Below are positions 26,770-35,453 of a stretch of DNA of 64,000 nt, piece by piece. The translations under genes and the position numbers were made by a program. The notes below the pieces were generated by a model, which saw only the letters and a list, made by a program, of their open reading frames with translations, was not told the DNA's origin and searched no databases. Each line of letters starts with the position of its first letter. The first letter of the stretch is position 1. The stretch is from Pseudomonas akapageensis (GTDB lineage Bacteria > Pseudomonadota > Gammaproteobacteria > Pseudomonadales > Pseudomonadaceae): the NCBI RefSeq assembly GCF_011355085.1, contig NZ_VXCP01000057.1, forward strand, positions 1-64,000, in the 5' to 3' direction.

Positions 26770-27540
26770 ATGGCCACCGTAACCCCGGATTCAGCTTGCA
26801 AGTATCTCAAGGAGCTCGCGCTGCCCGGTCTGGCGCGTGGTTTTGACTTCGAGGGTGGGCCGAGCCTCGACTTCGATGCCTTGAAAGACCAGGCGGCCGT
26901 GGTCGGTTCGGAAGTGGTGTCGTTTGCCAAGGGCGTTTCGGCCGAACACCGCCAGGACATTACCGATTGCACCTTGTTGGCGCAGTTGGCGGCAAACAGG
27001 AAAATCACCCCGGGTAGCGGGATCTTCGACTGGTACAACGATTACTTCGCGGTATTGGAGAACCTGGGCTGGGTGATCCAGTCAAAAAGCTTTGACGTCT
27101 ATCACGCCCAGGCCGATGGCCTGGAAACCCACGAGGCCATTCTCAAGGTCGCGGCCGGTTTGCTTGGCGCAGGCTCTGGCGCATTGGCGATCGTGGTGTC
27201 GACGCTGGAAGCGATGAAGTCGATGGACGCGGATAACCCCTGGATCACCATCTTCAACCGCGAAAGCCGGCGCGCGAAAGCGACAAGGTTTCAGATCGCG
27301 CTTGCGCAACAGCAAGATAACGGCGCGCTGGGCATTTCGATGATGGCCTTTGCACTGGAAGCCGATGCCGTCACGACCCAGGTGCTGTTTTTCAAGGTCC
27401 GTTCCGATGCGCTCCAACTGGAGCATTGCTCGGGCCAGGTCACTGTCGACGAAGCGGTGCTGACGGGTGTTCGTGATGCCTTGCGGGAGAAACTGATTGG
27501 TCGGAGCAAGGGGTTCATTGATTCGATTGATCTGGGGTAG
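26770..27540 (+). CDS. Conserved protein of unknown function
   Basis: The product has 256 residues starting at ATG 26770, which has GGAAGGAG upstream; a longer frame begins at 26398 but overlaps the REP units. It has no signal peptide. A central hydrophobic stretch (about residues 118-146, GLLGAGSGALAIVVSTLEA) could insert into a membrane or form a pore-like helix. Family not recognised. Confidence 0.65.
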   Translation: MATVTPDSACKYLKELALPGLARGFDFEGGPSLDFDALKDQAAVVGSEVVSFAKGVSAEHRQDITDCTLLAQLAANRKITPGSGIFDWYNDYFAVLENLGWVIQSKSFDVYHAQADGLETHEAILKVAAGLLGAGSGALAIVVSTLEAMKSMDADNPWITIFNRESRRAKATRFQIALAQQQDNGALGISMMAFALEADAVTTQVLFFKVRSDALQLEHCSGQVTVDEAVLTGVRDALREKLIGRSKGFIDSIDLG

Positions 27541-27570
27541 TGGGGGCTGCTTGGCAGCCCATCGCGGCGG

Positions 27571-27640
27571 TCCGGCGATCCGGCAAGCCCGCTCCCACAG
27601 GATATGTGTGGATCCTGTGGGAGCGGGCTTGCCCGCGATG
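27571..27640. repeat. REP pair (GTGGGAGC type)
   Basis: CGGCAAGCCCGCTCCCACAG followed by CTGTGGGAGCGGGCTTGCCCG, arranged head-to-head after the unknown gene. Confidence 0.8.
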
Positions 27641-27778
27641 ACGCCAGACCAGGCAACGCAATACTCCGATCAGACATCACGCCACGAGCGACAATCCAGC
27701 TCAGCCATTTAAGAACCAGTGACTACCCATTACACTTCACGTCACAAAATCGACGACTGACTCAAACCGAGACCTTAC

Positions 27779-28207
27779 ATGGCCCGCCTGCACCTGGAAT
27801 TTCCTGAAGATCAGTTTTACTACACGACCCAGCTGACCGTCCGCGTGACCGATATCAATGCCGCCAATCATCTGGGCAACGACTCGATGATCTCGATGAT
27901 TTCCGAAGCGCGCGCCCGCTTTCTGTTCGATTACGGTGCGGACTCCCAGAGCATCATCGTCACCGACCTGGCCACCACCTACCGCGCAGAAGCCCACGCT
28001 CGCGATCAATTGCTGTTCGAGGTGGGGGTGATGGACTTCAACAAGTACGGCGGTGACATCATCTTCCGCATCACCCGCCCGGCCGACGGGACGCTGATCG
28101 CCATGGCCAAGTCGGGTTTCGTGTTTTTCGACTATGTAGCCGGCAAGGTTTCGGCGATGCCGGCTGATTTCGTTGCCAGGTTTCCCAAGGTCAATAAACT
28201 GGCTTGA
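27779..28207 (+). CDS. 4HBT-superfamily thioesterase
   Basis: The protein has 142 residues with a hotdog-fold pattern: VRVTDINAANHLGNDSMIS near the N-terminus is typical of YbgC/4HBT acyl-CoA thioesterases, with the Asp/Asn catalytic region in DINAANH. The protein would be cytoplasmic. It is flanked by REP sequence upstream and the convergent hipA gene downstream. Confidence 0.85.
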   Translation: MARLHLEFPEDQFYYTTQLTVRVTDINAANHLGNDSMISMISEARARFLFDYGADSQSIIVTDLATTYRAEAHARDQLLFEVGVMDFNKYGGDIIFRITRPADGTLIAMAKSGFVFFDYVAGKVSAMPADFVARFPKVNKLA

Positions 28208-28225
28208 AGCCGCTTTTAACCGTGC

Positions 28226-29449
28226 TCATACCAGCAAGCGCTGACCGCCGATCGCAGCAAGCGCCAGCCGCTGCTCCTGTTCAGCCAGATGCTCGCGGTA
28301 GTGGGCCTGCAAGTCCGCCTCCCAACTGGCTACGTCGTCAAGAATGGCGCAGGCCTGCGTCTGGTCCAGATGGTAGTGCGCGGCTTGGCTCAGCAGGTTA
28401 CGTCGAGTCAGAGCATGCCCAAACTTGCCGACCGCCATCGCCAGGCGAGGCGGTGGCGAGCCATCCAGGCAGGGAACCACGTCGTACATCGGCGATAACC
28501 GCCAGCGACCCTGGTCAAAGATCACGCTGACATTCTTGGGATGATCGTCATCATTGCCGACCAGGATGTTGAAGCAGATTCTACGGTAGAGTTCGTGTTG
28601 GTCCTCGACAGGCACCTGGCGCCGGTTCATCTCGTCCACCAGCAAGCCATAGCGCCACTCCTGTTCATGCGCGGCCGGATTCTTCCAGTCACTGTCGAGC
28701 AACGTCAAACCACTCATCATCGGCAAGCGTAGAAACTTGCCATCGTTGGTTGCTCGGCGATCGAAGCGATCCACGAGCAAGGTACTGGCCTTGCCACGGT
28801 GCAGTTCGACGTGTGCGACATGCAGCCCCTTGCTGGCAGCAAACGACATTGCAGCGAACTCCAGTGCTGGAACGTCGAAGTCGTCGTGTCGGTCCCGCGG
28901 TTTGGCCAGGATAAGTCTGTCATCGACGCGTAGCGTGCACTTGGGGCGCGCACCACCGAGCGAAGAGCGTTGTCGCAACGCCTGACGTGCCATTTCATCA
29001 GTGAGTTTCGGGAAGCCATTCTGGATGTTGTCGGCAAAGGCGATAAATTCGTCCAGTGCCGTGAGCCTCGAAATACCTGCCTGTCCAACCCCGTTCGGCG
29101 GCGTCTTGGCAACTCCCATCATCAGGCTGCCGGCGCGGTCCTGATTGGGGGATTTGAGGAGGAAATCCAAGGCATCCAATGTCCCGTCGCTGGTCTTGAG
29201 CAGCACCCGCTCACCCCATCCATCCGGCGCGGCATCGCGGATGAACCCCGGAATGCCCTGGTTTTTGGTGATGGCCTGAAACACCTGGGCACGCAATGGG
29301 TAGCGAATGGGATCGGGTACCCAGCCGCCCTCGGCGACATACTCGGGGTTGTAGACGAATTCGCCGACACCGGCCCGGGTGTCGAGTCGCCCAAGGGTGA
29401 CGGTTTCGAGAGAGTCGGGAAGTTGCATGTACACATAGACCCGTCGCAT
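28226..29449 (-). CDS. hipA: Type II toxin HipA, serine/threonine kinase
   Basis: The protein has 407 residues, slightly shorter than E. coli HipA (440). Recognisable are the HipA P-loop-like GGARPKC, which in E. coli HipA carries the autophosphorylated serine region, and the catalytic block NILVGNDDDHPKN with SPMYDVVP. HipA phosphorylates glutamyl-tRNA synthetase in E. coli; the target here is not shown. It overlaps hipB by one base (TGATG), so they are co-translated. The catalytic aspartates are present, so it should be active. Confidence 0.92.
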   Translation of the reverse strand: MRRVYVYMQLPDSLETVTLGRLDTRAGVGEFVYNPEYVAEGGWVPDPIRYPLRAQVFQAITKNQGIPGFIRDAAPDGWGERVLLKTSDGTLDALDFLLKSPNQDRAGSLMMGVAKTPPNGVGQAGISRLTALDEFIAFADNIQNGFPKLTDEMARQALRQRSSLGGARPKCTLRVDDRLILAKPRDRHDDFDVPALEFAAMSFAASKGLHVAHVELHRGKASTLLVDRFDRRATNDGKFLRLPMMSGLTLLDSDWKNPAAHEQEWRYGLLVDEMNRRQVPVEDQHELYRRICFNILVGNDDDHPKNVSVIFDQGRWRLSPMYDVVPCLDGSPPPRLAMAVGKFGHALTRRNLLSQAAHYHLDQTQACAILDDVASWEADLQAHYREHLAEQEQRLALAAIGGQRLLV

Positions 29450-29751
29450 CAGAAATCGTCCTTCGCTGTTTTTTTCAGTCGGACCCGATGTTCCGGGGCA
29501 TAGGTGGCCAGGGCAGGCGGCGCAATGATCGGGAAGACGTCGCCAAGCAGGCCAAGGTGCCAGAGCACGACCATGTAGGCACGCATCTCGACCGAAGGGG
29601 CTCCGGTTTCGATTTTGCCGAGAGTCTGGGTGGAAATGCCAACAGCGTCGGCGATGTCCTTTTGGCGTATTTTTCGTTCCAGGCGCCTGTTTTTGACCAG
29701 AAGGCCAATGTTTTCGAGCTGTTCAGCGCAGGCGAGAGGAAATATCTTCAT
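29449..29751 (-). CDS. hipB: Antitoxin HipB, XRE-family repressor
   Basis: This 100-residue protein has an XRE helix-turn-helix at about residues 25-60 (RQKDIADAVGISTQTLGKIETG), the usual form of HipB, which neutralises HipA and represses the operon. It lies upstream of hipA with a one-base overlap. A perfect inverted repeat just ahead (29768-29796) is a likely operator. Confidence 0.92.
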   Translation of the reverse strand: MKIFPLACAEQLENIGLLVKNRRLERKIRQKDIADAVGISTQTLGKIETGAPSVEMRAYMVVLWHLGLLGDVFPIIAPPALATYAPEHRVRLKKTAKDDF

Positions 29752-29767
29752 TTATAAGCTCTCTCAA

Positions 29768-29796
29768 AGTCACTCTTGTGGCGTTTAAGAGTGACT
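29768..29796 (-). promoter_or_regulatory. hipBA operator, perfect inverted repeat
   Basis: AGTCACTCTT and AAGAGTGACT form perfect 10-bp arms separated by 9 bp, 16 bp upstream of hipB. On the minus strand a TATAGT hexamer overlaps the distal arm, so binding would block transcription. This fits HipB autoregulation. Confidence 0.8.
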
Positions 29797-29853
29797 ATAG
29801 CATTGCTTATGAAAGAAGATAGTGTGCCATTCGAAGGCAGGGAGGCCGCAAGA

Positions 29854-30801
29854 TCATCCCTTGCCGGACAACGGAATCGCCAGGCTCAACCACACATTCC
29901 AGCCATCCGGGCGATTCTTTGCGTCGAACTCGTGATACCCCTTGAGGTTGATGTACCAGAGTTGTTCGCCAACCTTGAAGAAATGCCCGACCTGGGGCCC
30001 TATGCCTGCGACCCGCGATTTGAAAGAACCCTGGGTAGTGCCGCTACCGCTGTCGCCGGTGACCTGGTTGTAGAAGTAGCCCACCAGGCCGGCATGGGTC
30101 TGTGCGGTGAAGAAGTGCGAGGCGCTCATGTCCAGGTGGGAATCGATACCGTTCTGGTAGTCGATGTCGGTGTTTTCCCAGTTGTAGGTCACGCCCGCCA
30201 CGGCCGAAAACTCGTTGACCTTGTCGAAGTAGGTGTAGCCGCCACCGGCATCGAACGAAGCGTGGCCCAGGCCGAGGTTGACCAGCCGATCGGGGTCATA
30301 GGCGCCGACGGGAATGTTGCCCATGCTGTAGGCCATGAAGTTGTGCACGCCATGGTTCCATTTCATCGTGCCCAAAAGGTAAACGTCGCTGGTGCCCCAA
30401 AGGGTGTCATCCAGACCGCCGGAAAAGGTACGTCCACGCGGGCCGGTTATCGTGGCATCAACACTGGCCTCGTCACGGCCGGAGGCAACGGCTACCGAGA
30501 TTGCCGCCTGGGCTCCCAGGAAAGGATCGGCAAAGGTATAGGTCGGGAGGGCGTACACCAGGTCGGCTGTTGCGTCGAGACCCAGTGTGGTACGGCCGCC
30601 GCGTGGAATGGCCGTGTTCGAGTCTTCACTGACTTTGGCATGGTAATAGATCAATGGCAGGCTCCAACCGGGTTCGGTCGGTACAGCGGCCAGTGCGCCG
30701 AACTGGCCGGGCAACCAGAAGCTGATGCCGCCTTCGTCGGCCAGTACGGCGGTTGCTGGCAAACACGCCAACAACCCAAAAATGCCTAGGGTTCTCTTCA
30801 T
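29854..30801 (-). CDS. SphA/phenol-MetA family outer-membrane protein
   Basis: The protein has 315 residues with a signal peptide (cleavage near VLA-DEGG). ATG 30801 is preferred over a longer frame. The start of the mature part, GGISFWLPGQFGALAAVPTEPGW, and the beta-rich rest match the Phenol_MetA_deg/SphA family of outer-membrane channels for small organic compounds, induced in some cases by sphingosine. Substrate unknown. Confidence 0.82.
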   Translation of the reverse strand: MKRTLGIFGLLACLPATAVLADEGGISFWLPGQFGALAAVPTEPGWSLPLIYYHAKVSEDSNTAIPRGGRTTLGLDATADLVYALPTYTFADPFLGAQAAISVAVASGRDEASVDATITGPRGRTFSGGLDDTLWGTSDVYLLGTMKWNHGVHNFMAYSMGNIPVGAYDPDRLVNLGLGHASFDAGGGYTYFDKVNEFSAVAGVTYNWENTDIDYQNGIDSHLDMSASHFFTAQTHAGLVGYFYNQVTGDSGSGTTQGSFKSRVAGIGPQVGHFFKVGEQLWYINLKGYHEFDAKNRPDGWNVWLSLAIPLSGKG

Positions 30802-30911
30802 GAGTACTCGCTTGTTGAGCTGTCCTGGATGCTCGCAATTTAGTCGAGCTGAATTGCAAGCGTTTGTTCCCGGATGCCACCTCATGAAGGGGGCATCCGG
30901 GCCACCCGCGA

Positions 30912-32702
30912 TCAGAACTGCTCGTCGTCCATTTCCAGCGCCGCATCGCCACCCTGAATCACGCTATGGGCCAGGCCATTGGCGCGGGCCAGGATGTGGT
31001 CGGCGTAGAAGCGTGCAGTCAGCAGCTTGGCGCGATAGAAGTCCTGCTCGCTGGTGCCTTCCTTGAGGCGGGCTTGCGCCACCAAGGCCGACTGGGCCAG
31101 CTGCCAGCCGCCGGCAACGGTGCCGAACAGTTCCAGGAAGGGCACCGAGCCGACCGAGACCTTGGCGACATGGGCGTCATAGTTGTCGACGATGAAGCCC
31201 ACTGCCTGCTCCAGCGCCACTATGCCCTGGCCCAGGGTCCGGCCGATCGCGTGCAGTGAATGATCGTCGACCAGGCGCTGCGCCACGGCGCGCATCTGTT
31301 CGATCACCAGGCCGATGGCATGGCCCTTGTCACGGGCAATCTTGCGCCCGATCAGGTCGGCCGCCTGGATACCGGTGGTACCTTCATAGATGGTGGTGAT
31401 GCGCGCATCGCGCAGGTGCTGCGCGGCGCCAGTCTCTTCGATGAAGCCCATGCCGCCATGAATCTGCACCCCGAGGGAGGCGATATCGATCGCGTTTTCG
31501 GTGCTCCAACCCTTGACCACCGGGATCATCAGGTCGACGAAGGCCTGGCTGGCCTTGCGGGTTTCAGCGTTATCGTGGCTATGGGCGGTGTCCATGGCGG
31601 TGGCGACCAGGCAGGCGAGGGCGCGCATGGCTTCGGTGCGCGATTTCATCGACAGCAGCATACGGCGTACATCGGGGTGGCGCAGGATAGCGACCTTGTC
31701 GCGGCTGCCGGCGCCGACTTCGGTGCCCTGCACGCGATCGCGGGCGTAGGCCAGGGCGCGCTGGTAGGCACGATCGGAGAGGCCGATGCCTTCGATGCCG
31801 ACGGAGAAACGCGCGGCGTTCATCATGATGAACATGTATTCCAGGCCACGGTTTTCTTCACCCACCAGCCAGCCGGTGGCGCCGCCTTTGTCACCGAAGG
31901 ACAGCACGGCGGTGGGGCTGGCATGGATACCGAGCTTGTGCTCGATGGACACGCAACGCACGTCATTGCGTGCGCCCAGGCTACCGTCGACCTCGACCAT
32001 GAATTTCGGTACCACGAACAGTGAGATGCCCTTGACGCCTTCCGGTGCGCCGGGAACCCGGGCCAGCACCAGGTGCACGATGTTGTCGGTGAGGTCGTGT
32101 TCGCCGTAGGTGATGAAAATCTTCTGCCCAAAGACGCGGTAAGTACCGTCGCCTTGAGGCTCGGCGCGGCTGCGCACCGAGGCCAGGTCGGAGCCGGCCT
32201 GGGGTTCGGTGAGGTTCATGGTGCCGGTCCACTCGCCGCTGATCATCTTCGGCAGGTAGGTTTCTTTCAGGTAGTCGCTGCCGCGCAGTTCCACGGCTTC
32301 GATGGCGCCACGGGTCAGCATCGGGCACAGGCCGAAGGACACGTTGGCGGCGTTCCACATTTCCTCGACCAGGGCCGAGACCAGTCGCGGTAGGCCCTGG
32401 CCGCCGTGCTCGGGGTCGCAGGACAAGGCATTCCAGCCGCCTTCGACGAACTGCTGGTACGCCTTGTGCCAGCCCTTGGCGGTGTGTACCTCGCCATCGA
32501 CCCAGCGCGCGCCTTCGCGGTCGCCGCTGACGTTCAAGGGCGACAACACACCTTGGGCGAACTTGCCGGCTTCGGCGAGGATAGCGTCGGCCAGGTCCGC
32601 GCTGACGTCCTCACAACCGGGTAATTGACTGACTTGATCGAGCAGGCCAAGTTCATTCAGGACGAACTGCATGTCGCGCAGGGGCGCGGTGTATTCACTC
32701 AT
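30912..32702 (-). CDS. Acyl-CoA dehydrogenase
   Basis: The protein has 596 residues, the long form with an extended C-terminal domain. The N-terminal domain (MNLTEPQAGSDLASV, typical FAD/substrate loop), middle beta domain (FGQKIFITYGEHDL) and C-terminal helical domain (GGMGFIEETGAAQHLRDARI) are in order. The general base is expected in the C-terminal domain as a glutamate (YEGTTGIQ region). It oxidises a fatty acyl-CoA or a methylmercaptopropionyl-CoA-like substrate; length and domain order resemble the DmdC-type enzymes. AAAGGGAAA precedes ATG. Confidence 0.9.
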   Translation of the reverse strand: MSEYTAPLRDMQFVLNELGLLDQVSQLPGCEDVSADLADAILAEAGKFAQGVLSPLNVSGDREGARWVDGEVHTAKGWHKAYQQFVEGGWNALSCDPEHGGQGLPRLVSALVEEMWNAANVSFGLCPMLTRGAIEAVELRGSDYLKETYLPKMISGEWTGTMNLTEPQAGSDLASVRSRAEPQGDGTYRVFGQKIFITYGEHDLTDNIVHLVLARVPGAPEGVKGISLFVVPKFMVEVDGSLGARNDVRCVSIEHKLGIHASPTAVLSFGDKGGATGWLVGEENRGLEYMFIMMNAARFSVGIEGIGLSDRAYQRALAYARDRVQGTEVGAGSRDKVAILRHPDVRRMLLSMKSRTEAMRALACLVATAMDTAHSHDNAETRKASQAFVDLMIPVVKGWSTENAIDIASLGVQIHGGMGFIEETGAAQHLRDARITTIYEGTTGIQAADLIGRKIARDKGHAIGLVIEQMRAVAQRLVDDHSLHAIGRTLGQGIVALEQAVGFIVDNYDAHVAKVSVGSVPFLELFGTVAGGWQLAQSALVAQARLKEGTSEQDFYRAKLLTARFYADHILARANGLAHSVIQGGDAALEMDDEQF

Positions 32703-32811
32703 GGCGGAATTTCCCTTTGGTTCGCTGGGCAAGCCGCATACGGCTCGGGCAAATGCCAAGTAGATCAGACTGCGCGGCGAACACCCCCACCCGTAGCGAG
32801 TGGGCGGCTCT

Positions 32812-33741
32812 TTACCGGCGCAGCGCCAGTCGGGTGGTCAGGAAGTCGATGAACGTCCTGACCCGCAGTGAAACGTGACGCGCATGGGGGTACAGCAGGT
32901 TGAAGGGCCGCGTGGTGCCCCCATGCTGGGGCAAGAGCTCGACGAGTTCGCCGGACGCCAGATCCTTCTCGACGATAAATCGATAGGCCTGGACGACGCC
33001 CGCCCCATTGCGCGCCAGCGTGACCATGCCCAGATAGTCCTCCAGACAGGTATAGCCGCCCTGAGTCGAAACCTCGACCGGTTTGCCGTCTTGTAAAAAG
33101 GACCAAGGCATTTTACGCCCGGTGCTGGGCAACTCGAACTGTATGCAATCGTGTTTTTGCAGATCGTCCAGTGTCGCCAGCGGCGCCGATCTTTTCAGGT
33201 AGGCCGGCGCTGCGACCAGGACCATTTCGGCATCTTCGAGTTTTCGCGCAATCAGCGAGGAGTCGACGGGATCGCGTCCGCGTATCGCCAGGTCATAACC
33301 CTCATCGGCAAAGTCGATATTGCGGTTGCTGACGTGGACCGCCACCTGCATGTCCGGATACAGCTGGCGGAATTCCGGCAGCAACGGCAACAGGCGGTAA
33401 TGGGCATAGGGCGTCGGCACGCTGATGCGCAGCAGCCCCGAGGGCGCACTCTGCCGACCTGCGACTTCGCGTTCGGCGTCCACCAGCTGTGACAGTGCCT
33501 GGCGGCATTGTTCGTAATAGGTTTGTCCACCTTCGGTCAGGCGCATCTGGCGCGTGGTGCGCACGAACAAGCGCACCCCCAGCCGCGCTTCCAGGCGCGA
33601 CACCGAACGGCTGACGGCAGCCGGGGTGACGCTGGCGGCGGTGGCGGCAGCAGTGAAGCTGCCCATTTCCGCTGCCAGGCAGAACAGCTCGATGCTTCCC
33701 AGCTGGATATCGTCGAAATGGCGTTGCATGACGGGGCTCAT
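32812..33741 (-). CDS. LysR-family transcriptional regulator
   Basis: The protein has 309 residues with an N-terminal winged helix-turn-helix (about 15-75; FTAAATAASVTPAAVSRSVSRL) and a C-terminal effector-binding domain. It lies 109 bp upstream of the acyl-CoA dehydrogenase in the same direction, and 243 bp from the formamidase-like gene on the opposite strand. Its target is not clear. Two ATGs (33741 and 33729) are possible starts. Confidence 0.9.
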   Translation of the reverse strand: MSPVMQRHFDDIQLGSIELFCLAAEMGSFTAAATAASVTPAAVSRSVSRLEARLGVRLFVRTTRQMRLTEGGQTYYEQCRQALSQLVDAEREVAGRQSAPSGLLRISVPTPYAHYRLLPLLPEFRQLYPDMQVAVHVSNRNIDFADEGYDLAIRGRDPVDSSLIARKLEDAEMVLVAAPAYLKRSAPLATLDDLQKHDCIQFELPSTGRKMPWSFLQDGKPVEVSTQGGYTCLEDYLGMVTLARNGAGVVQAYRFIVEKDLASGELVELLPQHGGTTRPFNLLYPHARHVSLRVRTFIDFLTTRLALRR

Positions 33742-33833
33742 TGATTACATGACGTATCAATACAATGCCTGAATTGCGTTTTTATCAATAGGAGGAGCAT
33801 CCAGGCGCAGGGGGCTGCAGAGCCGGATCACCC

Positions 33834-33912
33834 GTGTATCAAACTGTGTATGAACACGCGTGGGATACATACGCTGCCGTTTCGGCTACTGCACGACACA
33901 TCAGCGATACAC
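33834..33912 (+). promoter_or_regulatory. Five-heptamer operator module 1
   Basis: GTGTATC (33834), GTGTATG (33846), then inverted GATACAT (33864), GACACAT (33895) and GATACAC (33906): offsets 0, 12, 30, 61 and 72. Three more modules with the same layout occur at 35326, 39247 and 44016. It ends 73 bp before the formamidase-like start codon. The responsible factor is probably the nearby OmpR-type regulator (inference). Confidence 0.8.
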
Positions 33913-33984
33913 GCCTTCGGTCAACTGGGCGGGTGGGCTGGCGTTACCCGCTCGCGCCTTGTCGATCATCGAAGGAGTACCAGC

Positions 33985-35310
33985 GTGTCCAGAACTTCCA
34001 GCATTGAGCAATTGCCCGTGGACCACCTGCGGGTTCAAACCTATACCAACGGCATCATTGGGCCCAGCCAGCCGATGCTGGGGCCTCTGGCCGATGGCGG
34101 CACCCTGGTTACCGGAACCCCGCCGGGCTGTTGGGGGCCAATGATCACGCCGGCCTTCCAGGGCGGTCATGAGGTGACGCAACCGGTTGCGATCGCCGGC
34201 GCCGAGGTCGGTGATGCGGTTGCATTGAAGATTCAACGCATGCGCGTCACCTCGCTGGCGACCTCCTCAGGGGTGATGAAATTTGTCGAAGGTCGCTACC
34301 ACGGTGACCCATTCGTGGCCAAATTCTGCGCTGCCTGCGGCACCGAGCACCCGGCCAGTCATGTCGAAGGCGTTGGCGAGGACGCCATTCGTTGCAATCA
34401 CTGTGGTGCCGAGGTGAGTGCATTTCGTTTCAGCCACGGTTACGTGATTGTGCTGGATGAGGAAAACCAGGTCAGCCTCACCGTCAACCAGGACGTGGCC
34501 AACCGCCTGGCCGGTAACGCCGGGGAAATGTCGGCACTGCCGGAGTTGGCGGCCCAGCATTCGATCCTGTCGCTGGCTCGCGCTGACATGCCTGGCGTGG
34601 CGGCGCATATGCGGCCGTTCCTCGGCAACATCGGCACTACGCCTGCGCGAGACTTGCCGGACTCGCACAACTGCGCCGATTTCGGCCAGTACCTGATCGA
34701 TGCACCGCACCGCTTCGGCATGACCCATGACGAGCTGCACGCGGCCAAGACCGATGGCCATATGGACACCAATTCCGTGCGCGAGGGCTGCATCCTGATC
34801 TGTCCGGTCAAGGTGCCGGGGGCCGGCGTGTACATGGGCGACATGCATGCCCAGCAAGGCAACGGCGAGATCGCCGGGCATGCCACGGATGTTTCCGGGG
34901 AAACCCGGCTCCAGGTGGAAGTTATCAAGAACCTCACCCTGGAAGGTCCGATCCTGTTGCAAAACTTCGAAGACCTGCCGCCCATGGCCCGGCCAATGAA
35001 CGCCCGACAACGGCAGCAGGTGAAGGCGCTGGGTGCTCGCTGGGGGCAGCATGAAGTCGAGCAGAGCGGCCCGATTACCTTTGTCGGCAGTGGCGTGAAC
35101 CTCAACGCCGCCACTGAAAACGGCCTGCGTCGCGCCGCCGCGGTCACCGGGCTGCCCTACGACGAAGTGCTCAACCGCGCCACCATCAATGGCTCCATCG
35201 AGATCAGCCGTCTGCCTGGCACGGTGCGCGTCACCTTCCTGTGCCCGATGGCGATCCTTGACCGCATGGGCATCGGCCATCTGGTGCGCGAGAAGTATCA
35301 GCTGCAGTAA
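33985..35310 (+). CDS. Acetamidase/formamidase-family amidohydrolase
   Basis: The protein has 441 residues; GTG 33985 is preferred because AAGGAG lies upstream. The N-terminal part (VQTYTNGIIGPSQPMLGPL) and GVYMGDMHAQQGNGEIAGHA with GCILICPVKVPG are typical of the acetamidase/formamidase fold, the latter holding the metal-binding acidic and histidine residues. An inserted CAACGTEHPASH...CNHCGAEV segment has four cysteines (about residues 115-150) and could bind a zinc; this is unusual compared with classical formamidases. These enzymes release formate or acetate and ammonia from amides. It is preceded by operator module 1. Confidence 0.85.
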   Translation: MSRTSSIEQLPVDHLRVQTYTNGIIGPSQPMLGPLADGGTLVTGTPPGCWGPMITPAFQGGHEVTQPVAIAGAEVGDAVALKIQRMRVTSLATSSGVMKFVEGRYHGDPFVAKFCAACGTEHPASHVEGVGEDAIRCNHCGAEVSAFRFSHGYVIVLDEENQVSLTVNQDVANRLAGNAGEMSALPELAAQHSILSLARADMPGVAAHMRPFLGNIGTTPARDLPDSHNCADFGQYLIDAPHRFGMTHDELHAAKTDGHMDTNSVREGCILICPVKVPGAGVYMGDMHAQQGNGEIAGHATDVSGETRLQVEVIKNLTLEGPILLQNFEDLPPMARPMNARQRQQVKALGARWGQHEVEQSGPITFVGSGVNLNAATENGLRRAAAVTGLPYDEVLNRATINGSIEISRLPGTVRVTFLCPMAILDRMGIGHLVREKYQLQ

Positions 35311-35325
35311 CCGTCTCTGGCTGGC

Positions 35326-35405
35326 GTGTATCTGATTGTGTACGAACGCCTGGGAGATACACCCGCACAGGTTTTTGCGGTGCTGGACACACAGTCCGGA
35401 TACAC
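35326..35405 (+). promoter_or_regulatory. Five-heptamer operator module 2
   Basis: GTGTATC (35326), GTGTACG (35338), GATACAC (35356), GACACAC (35386) and GATACAC (35399): offsets 0, 12, 30, 60 and 73. It ends 49 bp before the DUF692 gene. The whole 143-bp gap has no room for a precursor-peptide gene. Confidence 0.8.
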
Positions 35406-35453
35406 GCCGGGGGTTAACTGTGTTCAACCTCTTTCTTATCGGAGATTACCCAG

